From Xylocopa sonorina (taxonomy: Eukaryota; Arthropoda; Insecta; Hymenoptera; Apidae), in assembly GCF_050948175.1 (NCBI RefSeq), contig NW_027490175.1, forward strand, positions 434,001 through 498,000: DNA of 64,000 nucleotides, in the 5' to 3' direction. Positions 1 through 11,757 of this stretch are shown in pieces; position 1 is the stretch's first letter, and every line of letters starts with the position of its first letter. The notes under the pieces were generated by a model. The model saw only the letters and a program-made list of their open reading frames with translations, was not told where the DNA came from and ran no database searches. A program made the position numbers and the translations under genes.

Positions 1-2155
1 GCGATATCGCGTTTTAAGAATCATAAGAACCTCTATTGCTACGATACGTAGACATCTGCAAACGCTATTTCCTTGCAAGGAAGTGTCGCATTTACATTCA
101 TTTGAATCGTAGACGAGGAATGCATAACACTTCGCAAATCATATTACATCTTACCATGAAACATAGAAATGAGATGCGATATCGAGCTTTAAGAAGCATT
201 AGAACTCTATTGCTACGATACCTAGACATCTGCAGACGCTATTTCCTAGCAAGGAAGTGTCGCATTTACATTCATTTGAATCATAGACGAGGAGTGCATA
301 ACTCTTCGCAAATCATATTATATCTTACCATGAAACATAGAAATGAGATGCGATATCGAGTTTTAAGAAGCATTAGAACTCTATTGCTACGATACCTAGA
401 CATCTGCAGACGCTATTTCCTAGCAAGGAAGGGTCGCATTTACATTCATTTGAAGTGTAGACGAGGAATACATAACACTTCGCAAAACATGTTATATCTT
501 TCCATGGAACATAGAAATGAGATGCGATATCGCGTTTTAAGAATCATATGAACTCTATTGCTGCGATACGTAGACATCTGCAATTGCTATTTCCTACCAA
601 GGAAGTGTCGCATTTACATTCATTTGAAGTGTAGACGAGGAATACATGATACTTCGCGAATCATATTATATCTTACCATGAAACATAGAAATGAGATGCG
701 ATATCGCGTTTTAAGAAGCATTAGAACACTATTGCTACGATAGGTAGACATCTGCAAACGCTATTTCCTAGCGAGGAAGTATCGCATTCACATTCATTTG
801 AAGTGTAGACGAGGAATACATGGCACTTCGCAAATCATATTATGTCTTACCATGAAACATAGAAATGAGATGCGATATCGCGTTTTAAGAAGCAATAGAA
901 AGCTATTGCTAACGATACGTAGGCATCTGCAAACGCTATTTCCTAGCGAGGAAGTGTCGCATTCACATTGATTTGAAGTGTAGACGAGGAATACATAACA
1001 CTTCGCAAATCATGTTATAACTTACCATGAAACATAGAAACGAGATGCGATATCGCGTTTTAAGAATCATATGAACTCTATTGCTACGATACGTAGACAT
1101 CTGTAAACGCTATTTCCTAGCAAGGAAGTGTCGCATTTACATTCATTTGAAGTGTAGACGAGGAATACATAACACTTCGCAAATCATATTACATCTTACC
1201 ATGAAACATAGAAATGAGATGCGATATCGCGTTTTAAGAAGCATTAGAACTCTATTGTTACGATACCTAGACATCTGCAGACGCTATTTCCTAGCAAGGA
1301 AGTCTCGCATTTACATTCATTTGAAGTGTAGACGAAGAATACATGACACTTCGCAAATCATATAATATCTTACCATGAAACATGGAAATGAGATGCGACT
1401 TCGCGTTTTAAGAAGCATTAGAAAGCTATTGCTACGATACGTAGACATCTGCAATCGCTATTTCCTTGCAAGGAAGTGTCGCATTTACTTTCATTTGAAT
1501 CGTAGACGAGGAATGCACAACACTTCGCAATGAAAAATATATCTCATGAAACATAGATATGAGATGCAATATCTCGTTTTAAGAAGCATTTGAACACTAT
1601 TGCTTCGATACGTAGACATCTGCAAACGCTATTTCCTAGCGAGGATGTATCGCATTCACATTCATTTGTAGTGTAGACGAAGAATACATGACACTTCGCA
1701 AATCATGTTATATCTTACCATGAAACATAGAAATGAGATGCGATATCGCGTTTTAAGAAGCATTAGAAAGCTATTGCTACGATACGTAGACATCTGCAAT
1801 CGCTATTTCCTTGCAAGGAAGTGTCGCATTTACTTTCATTTGAATCGTAGACGAGGAATGCATAACACTTCGCAATGAAAAATATATCTCATGAAACGTA
1901 GATATGAGATGCGATATCTCGTTTTAAGAAGCATTTGAACACTATTGCTTCGATACGTAGACATCTGCAAACGCTATTTCCTTGCAAGGAAGTGTCGCAC
2001 TTACATTCATTTGAAGTGTAGACGAGGAATACATAACACTTCGCAAATAATGTTATATCTTGCCATGACACATAGAAATGAGATGCGATATCGCGTTTTA
2101 AGAATCATAAGAACTCTATTGCTACGATACGTAGACATCTGCAAACGCTATTTCC
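1..2155 (+). repeat. Long higher-order unit, copy 1 (window edge inside the unit)
   Basis: This stretch is repeated at 3641-5795 with an offset of 3,640 bp, which is 21 monomers minus five 3 bp deletions plus one 1 bp insertion. I noticed very few substitutions between the copies, for example CTTTCCATGG near 498 against CTTACCATGG near 4138, CAAGGAAG near 1297 against CAATGAAG near 4937, and GCGATATC near 2088 against GCGACATC near 5728. Copy 1 also has an extra C near position 31 that copy 2 lacks. The identity ends where copy 1 reads CTTGCAAGG and copy 2 reads CTAGCAAGG. Confidence 0.85.
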
Positions 2156-3337
2156 TTGCAAGGAAGTGTCGCATTTACATTCATTTGAATCGTAGACGAG
2201 GAATGCATAACACTTCGCAAATCATATTACATCTTACCATGAAACATAGAAATGAGATGCGATATCGAGTTTTAAGAAGCATTAGAACTCTATTGCTACG
2301 ATACCTAGGCATCTGCAGACGCTATTTCCTAGCAAGGAAGTGTCGCATTTACATTCATTTGAAGTGTAGACGAGGAATACATGACACTTCGCAAATCATA
2401 TTATATCTTACCATGAAACATAGAAATGAGATGCGATATCGCGTTTTAAGAAGCATTAGAAAGCTATTGCTACGATACGTAGACATCTGCAATCGGTATT
2501 TCCTTGCAAGGAAGTGTCGCATTTACTTTCATTTGAATCGTAGACGAGGAATGCATAACACTTCGCAATGAATAATATATCTCATGAAACATAGATATGA
2601 GATGCAATATCTCGTTTTAAGAAGCATTTGAACTCTATTTCTTCGATACGTAGACATCTGCAAACGCTATTTCCTTGCAAGGAAGTGTCGCATTTACATT
2701 CATTTGAAGTGTAGACGTGGAATACATTACACTTCGCAAATCATGTTATATCTTGCCATGAGACATAGAAATGAGATGCGATATCGCGTTTTAAGAATCA
2801 TAAGAACTCTATTGCTACGATACGTAGACATCTGCAAACGCTATTTCCTTGCAAGGAAGTGTCGCATTTACATTCATTTGAATCGTAGACGAGGAATGCA
2901 TAACACTTCGCAAATCATATTACATCTTACCATGAAACATAGAAATGAGATGCGATATCGAGTTTTAAGAAGCATTAGAACTCTATTGCTACGATACCTA
3001 GGCATCTGCAGACGCTATTTCCTAGCAAGGAAGTGTCGCATTTACATTCATTTGAAGTGTAGACGAGGAATACATGACACTTCGCAAATCATATTATATC
3101 TTACCATGAAACATAGAAATGAGATGCGATATCGCGTTTTAAGAAGCATTAGAAAGCTATTGCTACGATACGTAGACATCTGCAATCGGTATTTCCTTGC
3201 AAGGAAGTGTCGCATTTACTTTCATTTGAATCGTAGACGAGGAATGCATAACACTTCGCAATGAATAATATATCTCATGAAACATAGATATGAGATGCAA
3301 TATCTCGTTTTAAGAAGCATTTGAACTCTATTTCTTT
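2069..3337 (+). repeat. 4-monomer (693 bp) higher-order repeat, two copies
   Basis: Units at about 2069-2761 and 2762-3337 onward match at an offset of 693 bp, which is 4 x 174 minus 3. Each carries one CCTAGG-marked monomer (2304-2309 and 2997-3002) and ends in a 171 bp short monomer (near 2571 and 3264). The second copy diverges at CTTTGATACG, where the first reads CTTCGATACG. Confidence 0.8.
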
Positions 3338-3641
3338 GATACGTAGACATCTGCAAACGATATTTCCTTGCAAGGAAGTGTAGCATTTACTTTCATTTGA
3401 ATCGTGGACGAGGAATGCATAACACTTCGCAATGAATAATATATCTCATGAAACATAGATATGAGATGCAATATCTCGTTTTAAGAAGCATTAGAACTCT
3501 ATTGCTACGATACCTAGACATCTGCAGACGCTATTTCCTAGCAAGGAAGGGTCGCATTTACATTCATTTGAAGTGTAGACGAGGAATACATAACACTTCG
3601 CAAATCATGTTATATCTTACCATGAAACATAGAAATGAGAT

Positions 3642-3651
3642 GCGATATCGC
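3642..3651. repeat. 10 bp perfect palindrome in the monomer (GCGATATCGC)
   Basis: The sequence equals its own reverse complement and contains an EcoRV site (GATATC). It is present in the many monomers that read GATGCGATATCGCG. In others it is reduced to CGATATCG (GCGATATCGAG form) or lost (GCAATATCTCG form of the short 171 bp variant). Its role is unknown; it could serve as a dyad-type protein site or simply be part of the repeat. Confidence 0.9.
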
Positions 3652-3678
3652 GTTTTAAGAATCATAAGAACTCTATTG

Positions 3679-3691
3679 CTACGATACGTAG
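3679..3691. repeat. Inverted repeat CTACG-ATA-CGTAG
   Basis: Two 5 bp arms are separated by 3 bp. It is intact in monomers reading GATACGTAGAC and broken in the equally common GATACCTAGAC form. It lies between the dyads at monomer positions 20-39 and 68-81. Confidence 0.75.
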
Positions 3692-3708
3692 ACATCTGCA
3701 AACGCTAT

Positions 3709-3722
3709 TTCCTTGCAAGGAA
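3709..3722. repeat. 14 bp perfect palindrome in the monomer (TTCCTTGCAAGGAA)
   Basis: This is self-complementary over all 14 bases. It occurs in monomers with the TTGCAAGG variant. The TAGCAAGG and TAGCGAGG variants break one or two base pairs of the symmetry, so the array alternates between intact and weakened copies. Confidence 0.9.
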
Positions 3723-3735
3723 GTGTCGCATTTAC

Positions 3736-3747
3736 ATTCATTTGAAT
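3736..3747. repeat. Inverted repeat ATTCA-TT-TGAAT
   Basis: Two 5 bp arms flank a 2 bp centre at monomer positions 95-106. It is complete in the GAATCG and GAATCA monomer types and shortened by one pair in the GAAGTG type. Confidence 0.75.
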
Positions 3748-5795
3748 CGTAGACGAGGAATGCATAACACTTCGCAAATCATATTACATCTTACCATGAA
3801 ACATAGAAATGAGATGCGATATCGAGCTTTAAGAAGCATTAGAACTCTATTGCTACGATACCTAGACATCTGCAGACGCTATTTCCTAGCAAGGAAGTGT
3901 CGCATTTACATTCATTTGAATCATAGACGAGGAGTGCATAACTCTTCGCAAATCATATTATATCTTACCATGAAACATAGAAATGAGATGCGATATCGAG
4001 TTTTAAGAAGCATTAGAACTCTATTGCTACGATACCTAGACATCTGCAGACGCTATTTCCTAGCAAGGAAGGGTCGCATTTACATTCATTTGAAGTGTAG
4101 ACGAGGAATACATAACACTTCGCAAAACATGTTATATCTTACCATGGAACATAGAAATGAGATGCGATATCGCGTTTTAAGAATCATATGAACTCTATTG
4201 CTGCGATACGTAGACATCTGCAATTGCTATTTCCTACCAAGGAAGTGTCGCATTTACATTCATTTGAAGTGTAGACGAGGAATACATGATACTTCGCGAA
4301 TCATATTATATCTTACCATGAAACATAGAAATGAGATGCGATATCGCGTTTTAAGAAGCATTAGAACACTATTGCTACGATAGGTAGACATCTGCAAACG
4401 CTATTTCCTAGCGAGGAAGTATCGCATTCACATTCATTTGAAGTGTAGACGAGGAATACATGGCACTTCGCAAATCATATTATGTCTTACCATGAAACAT
4501 AGAAATGAGATGCGATATCGCGTTTTAAGAAGCAATAGAAAGCTATTGCTAACGATACGTAGGCATCTGCAAACGCTATTTCCTAGCGAGGAAGTGTCGC
4601 ATTCACATTGATTTGAAGTGTAGACGAGGAATACATAACACTTCGCAAATCATGTTATAACTTACCATGAAACATAGAAACGAGATGCGATATCGCGTTT
4701 TAAGAATCATATGAACTCTATTGCTACGATACGTAGACATCTGTAAACGCTATTTCCTAGCAAGGAAGTGTCGCATTTACATTCATTTGAAGTGTAGACG
4801 AGGAATACATAACACTTCGCAAATCATATTACATCTTACCATGAAACATAGAAATGAGATGCGATATCGCGTTTTAAGAAGCATTAGAACTCTATTGTTA
4901 CGATACCTAGACATCTGCAGACGCTATTTCCTAGCAATGAAGTCTCGCATTTACATTCATTTGAAGTGTAGACGAAGAATACATGACACTTCGCAAATCA
5001 TATAATATCTTACCATGAAACATGGAAATGAGATGCGACTTCGCGTTTTAAGAAGCATTAGAAAGCTATTGCTACGATACGTAGACATCTGCAATCGCTA
5101 TTTCCTTGCAAGGAAGTGTCGCATTTACTTTCATTTGAATCGTAGACGAGGAATGCACAACACTTCGCAATGAAAAATATATCTCATGAAACATAGATAT
5201 GAGATGCAATATCTCGTTTTAAGAAGCATTTGAACACTATTGCTTCGATACGTAGACATCTGCAAACGCTATTTCCTAGCGAGGATGTATCGCATTCACA
5301 TTCATTTGTAGTGTAGACGAAGAATACATGACACTTCGCAAATCATGTTATATCTTACCATGAAACATAGAAATGAGATGCGATATCGCGTTTTAAGAAG
5401 CATTAGAAAGCTATTGCTACGATACGTAGACATCTGCAATCGCTATTTCCTTGCAAGGAAGTGTCGCATTTACTTTCATTTGAATCGTAGACGAGGAATG
5501 CATAACACTTCGCAATGAAAAATATATCTCATGAAACGTAGATATGAGATGCGATATCTCGTTTTAAGAAGCATTTGAACACTATTGCTTCGATACGTAG
5601 ACATCTGCAAACGCTATTTCCTTGCAAGGAAGTGTCGCACTTACATTCATTTGAAGTGTAGACGAGGAATACATAACACTTCGCAAATAATGTTATATCT
5701 TGCCATGACACATAGAAATGAGATGCGACATCGCGTTTTAAGAATCATAAGAACTCTATTGCTACGATACGTAGACATCTGCAAACGCTATTTCC

Positions 5796-8393
5796 TAGCA
5801 AGGAAGTGACGCATTTACATTCACTTGAATCGTAGACGAGGAATGCATAACACTTCGCAAATCATATTAGATCTTACCATGAAACATAGAAATGAGATGC
5901 GATATCGAGTTTTAAGAAGCATTAGAACTCTATTGCTACGATACCTAGACATCTGCAGACGCTATTTCCTAGCAAGGAAGGGTCGCATTTACATTCATTT
6001 GAAGTGTAGACGAGGAATACATAACACTTCGCAAATCATGTTATATCTTACCATGAAACATAGAAATGAGATGCGATATCGCGTTTTAAGAATCATAAGA
6101 ACTCTATTGCTACGATACGTAGACATCTGCAAACGCTATATCCTTGCAAGGAAGTGTCGCATTTACATTCATTTGAATCGTAGACGAGGAATGCATAACA
6201 CTTCGCAAATCATATTACATCTTACCATGAAACATAGAAATGAGATGCGATATCGAGCTTTAAGAAGCATTAGAACTCTATTGCTACGATACCTAGACAT
6301 ATGCAGACGCTATTTCCTAGCAAGGAAGTGTCGCATTTACATTCATTTGAATCATAGACGAGGAGTGCATAACTCTTCGCAAATCATATTATATCTTACC
6401 ATGAAACATAGAAATGAGATGCGATATCGAGTTTTAAGAAGCATTAGAACTCTATTGCTACGATACCTAGACATCTGCAGACGCTATTTCCTAGCAAGGA
6501 AGGGTCGCATTTACATTCATTTGAAGTGTAGACGAGGAATACATAACACTTCGCAAAACATGTTATATCTTACCATGGAACATAGAAATGAGATGCGATA
6601 TCGCGTTTTAAGAATCATATGAACTCTATTGCTGCGATACGTAGACATCTGCAATTGCTATTTCCTACCAAGGAAGTGTCGCATTTACATTCATTTGAAG
6701 TGTAGACGAGGAATACATGATACTTCGCGAATCATATTATATCTTACCATGAAACATAGAAATGAGATGCGATATCGCGTTTTAAGAAGCATTAGAACTC
6801 TATTGTTACGATACCTAGACATCTGCAGACGCTATTTCCTAGCAAGGAAGTCTCGCATTTACATTCATTTGAAGTGTAGACGAAGAATACATGACACTTC
6901 GCAAATCATATAATATCTTACCATGAAACATGGAAATGAGATGCGACTTCGCGTTTTAAGAAGCATTAGAAAGCTATTGCTACGATACGTAGACATCTGC
7001 AATCGCTATTTCCTTGCAAGGAAGTGTCGCATTTACTTTCATTTGAATCGTAGACGAGGAATGCACAACACTTCGCAATGAAAAATATATCTCATGAAAC
7101 ATAGATATGAGATGCAATATCTCGTTTTAAGAAGCATTTGAACACTATTGCTTCGATACGTAGACATCTGCAAACGCTATTTCCTAGCGGGGATGTATCG
7201 CATTCACATTCATTTGTAGTGTAGACGAAGAATACATGACACTTCGCAAATCATGTTATATCTTACCATGAAACATAGAAATGAGATGCGATATCGCGTT
7301 TTAAGAAGCATTAGAAAGCTATTGCTACGATACGTAGACATCTGCAATCGCTATTTCCTTGCAAGGAAGTGTCGCATTTACTTTCATTTGAATCGTAGAC
7401 GAGGAATGCATAACACTTCGCAATGAAAAATATATCTCATGAAACGTAGATATGAGATGCGATATCTCGTTTTAAGAAGGATTTGAACACTATTGCTTCG
7501 ATACGTAGACATCTGCAAACGCTATTTCCTTGCAAGGAAGTGTCGCACTTACATTCATTTGAAGTGTAGACGAGGAATACATAACACTTCGCAAATCATG
7601 TTATATTTTGCCATGACACATAGAAATGAGATGCGACATCGCGTTTTAAGAATCATAAGAACTCTATTGCTACGATACGTAGACATCTGCAAACGCTATT
7701 TCCTAGCAAGGAAGTGACGCATTTACATTCACTTGAATCGTAGACGAGGAATGCATAACACTTCGCAAATCATATTAGATCTTACCATGAAACATAGAAA
7801 TGAGATGCGATATCGAGTTTTAAGAAGCATTAGAACTCTATTGCTACGATACCTAGACATCTGCAGACGCTATTTCCTAGCAAGGAAGGGTCGCATTTAC
7901 ATTCACTTGAATCGTAGACGAGGAATGCATAACACTTCGCAAATCATATTAGATCTTACCATGAAACATAGAAATGAGATGCGATATCGAGTTTTAAGAA
8001 GCATTAGAACTCTATTGCTACGATACCTAGACATCTGCAGACGCTATTTCCTAGCAAGGAAGGGTCGCATTTACATTCATTTGAAGTGTAGACGAGGAAT
8101 ACATAACACTTCGCAAATCATGTTATATCTTACCATGAAACATAGAAATGAGATGCGATATCGCGTTTTAAGAATCATAAGAACTCTATTGCTACGATAC
8201 GTAGACATCTGCAAACGCTATTTCCTTGCAAGGAAGTGTCGCATTTACATTCATTTGAATCGTAGACGAGGAATGCATAACACTTCGCAAATCATATTAC
8301 ATCTTACCATGAAACATAGAAATGAGATGCGATATCGAGCTTTAAGAAGCATTAGAACTCTATTGCTACGATACCTAGACATATGCAGACGCT
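5796..8393 (+). repeat. Rearranged long unit with a 3-monomer deletion and a 1-monomer gain
   Basis: From about 6206 to 6790 this follows the 3.8-4.4 kb stretch. It then skips 523 bp (three monomers including the 175 bp one) and from about 6800 follows 4.9-6.0 kb at an offset of 1,908 bp (11 x 174 minus 6). At 7733-8080 it gains one extra monomer. It therefore looks like a descendant of the long unit changed by whole-monomer loss and gain. Confidence 0.75.
7733..8080 (+). repeat. Recent single-monomer tandem duplication (2 x 174 bp)
   Basis: Positions 7733-7906 and 7907-8080 match over the whole monomer as far as I can see, including the uncommon ATTAGATCTTACC (BglII AGATCT) and the CACTTGAATCG start. 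The other copies of this context near 5825 and 11376 have only one such monomer. This is a one-step expansion of the array. Confidence 0.85.
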
Positions 8394-11300
8394 ATTTCCT
8401 TGCAAGGAAGTGTCGCATTTACATTCATTTGAATCGTAGACGAGGAATGCATAACACTTCGCAAATCATATTACATCTTACCATGAAACATAGAAATGAG
8501 ATGCGATATCGAGTTTTAAGAAGCATTAGAACTCTATTGCTACGATACCTAGGCATCTGCAGACGCTATTTCCTAGCAAGGAAGTGTCGCATTTACATTC
8601 ATTTGAAGTGTAGACGAGGAATACATGACACTTCGCAAATCATATTATATCTTACCATGAAACATAGAAATGAGATGCGATATCGCGTTTTAAGAAGCAT
8701 TAGAAAGCTATTGCTACGATACGTAGACATCTGCAATCGGTATTTCCTTGCAAGGAAGTGTCGCATTTACTTTCATTTGAATCGTAGACGAGGAATGCAT
8801 AACACTTCGCAATGAATAATATATCTCATGAAACATAGATATGAGATGCAATATCTCGTTTTAAGAAGCATTTGAACTCTATTTCTTTGATACGTAGACA
8901 TCTGCAAACGATATTTCCTTGCAAGGAAGTGTAGCATTTACTTTCATTTGAATCGTGGACGAGGAATGCATAACACTTCGCAATGAATAATATATCTCAT
9001 GAAACATAGATATGAGATGCAATATCTCGTTTTAAGAAGCATTAGAACTCTATTGCTACGATACCTAGACATCTGCAGACGCTATTTCCTAGCAAGGAAG
9101 GGTCGCATTTACATTCATTTGAAGTGTAGACGAGGAATACATAACACTTCGCAAATCATGTTATATCTTACCATGAAACATAGAAATGAGATGCGATATC
9201 GCGTTTTAAGAATCATAAGAACTCTATTGCTACGATACGTAGACATCTGCAAACGCTATTTCCTTGCAAGGAAGTGTCGCATTTACATTCATTTGAATCG
9301 TAGACGAGGAATGCATAACACTTCGCAAATCATATTACATCTTACCATGAAACATAGAAATGAGATGCGATATCGAGCTTTAAGAAGCATTAGAACTCTA
9401 TTGCTACGATACCTAGACATCTGCAGACGCTATTTCCTAGCAAGGAAGTGTCGCATTTACATTCATTTGAATCATAGACGAGGAGTGCATAACTCTTCGC
9501 AAATCATATTATATCTTACCATGAAACATAGAAATGAGATGCGATATCGAGTTTTAAGAAGCATTAGAACTCTATTGCTACGATACCTAGACATCTGCAG
9601 ACGCTATTTCCTAGCAAGGAAGGGTCGCATTTACATTCATTTGAAGTGTAGACGAGGAATACATAACACTTCGCAAAACATGTTATATCTTACCATGGAA
9701 CATAGAAATGAGATGCGATATCGCGTTTTAAGAATCATATGAACTCTATTGCTGCGATACGTAGACATCTGCAATTGCTATTTCCTACCAAGGAAGTGTC
9801 GCATTTACATTCATTTGAAGTGTAGACGAGGAATACATGATACTTCGCGAATCATATTATATCTTACCATGAAACATAGAAATGAGATGCGATATCGCGT
9901 TTTAAGAAGCATTAGAACACTATTGCTACGATAGGTAGACATCTGCAAACGCTATTTCCTAGCGAGGAAGTATCGCATTCACATTCATTTGAAGTGTAGA
10001 CGAGGAATACATGGCACTTCGCAAATCATATTATGTCTTACCATGAAACATAGAAATGAGATGCGATATCGCGTTTTAAGAAGCAATAGAAAGCTATTGC
10101 TAACGATACGTAGGCATCTGCAAACGCTATTTCCTAGCGAGGAAGTGTCGCATTCACATTGATTTGAAGTGTAGACGAGGAATACATAACACTACGCAAA
10201 TCATGTTATAACTTACCATGAAACATAGAAACGAGATGCGATATCGCGTTTTAAGAATCATATGAACTCTATTGCTACGATACGTAGACATCTGTAAACG
10301 CTATTTCCTAGCAAGGAAGTGTCGCATTTACATTCATTTGAAGTGTAGACGAGGAATACATAACACTTCGCAAATCATATTACATCTTACCATGAAACAT
10401 AGAAATGAGATGCGATATCGCGTTTTAAGAAGCATTAGAACTCTATTGTTACGATACCTAGACATCTGCAGACGCTATTTCCTAGCAAGGAAGTCTCGCA
10501 TTTACATTCATTTGAAGTGTAGACGAAGAATACATGACACTTCGCAAATCATATAATATCTTACCATGAAACATGGAAATGAGATGCGACTTCGCGTTTT
10601 AAGAAGCATTAGAAAGCTATTGCTACGATACGTAGACATCTGCAATCGCTATTTCCTTGCAAGGAAGTGTCGCATTTACTTTCATTTGAATCGTAGACGA
10701 GGAATGCACAACACTTCGCAATGAAAAATATATCTCATGAAACATAGATATGAGATGCAATATCTCGTTTTAAGAAGCATTTGAACACTATTGCTTCGAT
10801 ACGTAGACATCTGCAAACGCTATTCCCTAGCGAGGATGTATCGCATTCACATTCATTTGTAGTGTAGACGAAGAATACATGACACTTCGCAAATCATGTT
10901 ATATCTTACCATGAAACATAGAAATGAGATGCGATATCGCGTTTTAAGAAGCATTAGAAAGCTATTGCTACGATACGTAGACATCTGCAATCGCTATTTC
11001 CTTGCAAGGAAGTGTCGCATTTACTTTCATTTGAATCGTAGACGAGGAATGCATAACACTTCGCAATGAAAAATATATCTCATGAAAAGTAGATATGAGA
11101 TGCGATATCTCGTTTTAAGAAGCATTTGAACACTATTGCTTCGATACGTAGACATCTGCAAACGCTATTTCCTTGCAAGGAAGTGTCGCACTTACATTCA
11201 TTTGAAGTGTAGACGAGGAATACATAACACTTCGCAAATAATGTTATATCTTGCCATGACACATAGAAATGAGATGCGACATCGCGTTTTAAGAATCATA

Positions 11301-11757
11301 AGAACTCTATTGCTACGATACGTAGACATCTGCAAACGCTATTTCCTAGCAAGGAAGTGACGCATTTACATTCACTTGAATCGTAGACGAGGAATGCATA
11401 ACACTTCGCAAATCATATTAGATCTTACCATGAAACATAGAAATGAGATGCGATATCGAGTTTTAAGAAGCATTAGAACTCTATTGCTACGATACCTAGA
11501 CATCTGCAGACGCTATTTCCTAGCAAGGAAGGGTCGCATTTACATTCATTTGAAGTGTAGACGAGGAATACATAACACTTCGCAAATCATGTTATATCTT
11601 ACCATGAAACATAGAAATGAGATGCGATATCGCGTTTTAAGAATCATAAGAACTCTATTGCTACGATACGTAGACATCTGCAAACGCTATTTCCTTGCAA
11701 GGAAGTGTCGCATTTACATTCATTTGAATCGTAGACGAGGAATGCATAACACTTCGC
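8394..11757 (+). repeat. Copy of 2843-6206 at 5,551 bp offset
   Basis: About 3.36 kb is shared at an offset of 5,551 bp (32 x 174 minus six 3 bp deletions plus one 1 bp insertion). I noticed about five substitutions, including CACTACGC near 10191 for CACTTCGC, TATTCCCTAG near 10821 for TATTTCCTAG, and GAAAAGTAG near 11093 for GAAACGTAG. The left junction is inside a monomer near 8394 and the right junction near 11757. Confidence 0.85.

Larger units (their letters stand above)
3642..3815 (+). repeat. Reference 174 bp monomer
   Basis: A clean full-length monomer, starting at the palindrome GCGATATCGC and ending just before the next GCGATATC at 3816. Hand count gives 30 G, 34 C and 10 CpG in 174 bp, so about 37% GC and a CpG observed/expected ratio near 1.7. 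The first 106 bp carry several short dyads (monomer positions 1-10, 38-50, 68-81 and 95-106). The remaining 68 bp have no comparable dyad. Recurrent variants across the array are GAATCG, GAAGTG or GAATCA at about positions 103-108, GATACG or GATACC at about 42-47, and TTGCAAGG, TAGCAAGG or TAGCGAGG at about 72-79. Confidence 0.95.
3641..5795 (+). repeat. Long higher-order unit, copy 2
   Basis: Near-identical to 1-2155 (offset 3,640) and again to about 9192-11346 (offset 5,551). It contains one 175 bp monomer (extra A near 4551) and two 171 bp short monomers (near 5174 and 5516). Its right end joins a different monomer type (GTGACGCATTTACATTCACTTG near 5808) from that in copy 1. Confidence 0.85.

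Noticed and set aside
1889..2071. Minus-strand ORFs of 60-70 codons (also 5529-5711, 11080-11262, 61430-61630, 62820-63032)
   Set aside because: Each is the reverse complement of one satellite monomer and recurs wherever that monomer type recurs. There is no independent evidence of coding.
7733..8815. 360-codon open frame as a coding sequence
   Set aside because: Same frame of the same satellite, six monomers long. It ends at the stop created by the 171 bp short-monomer variant.
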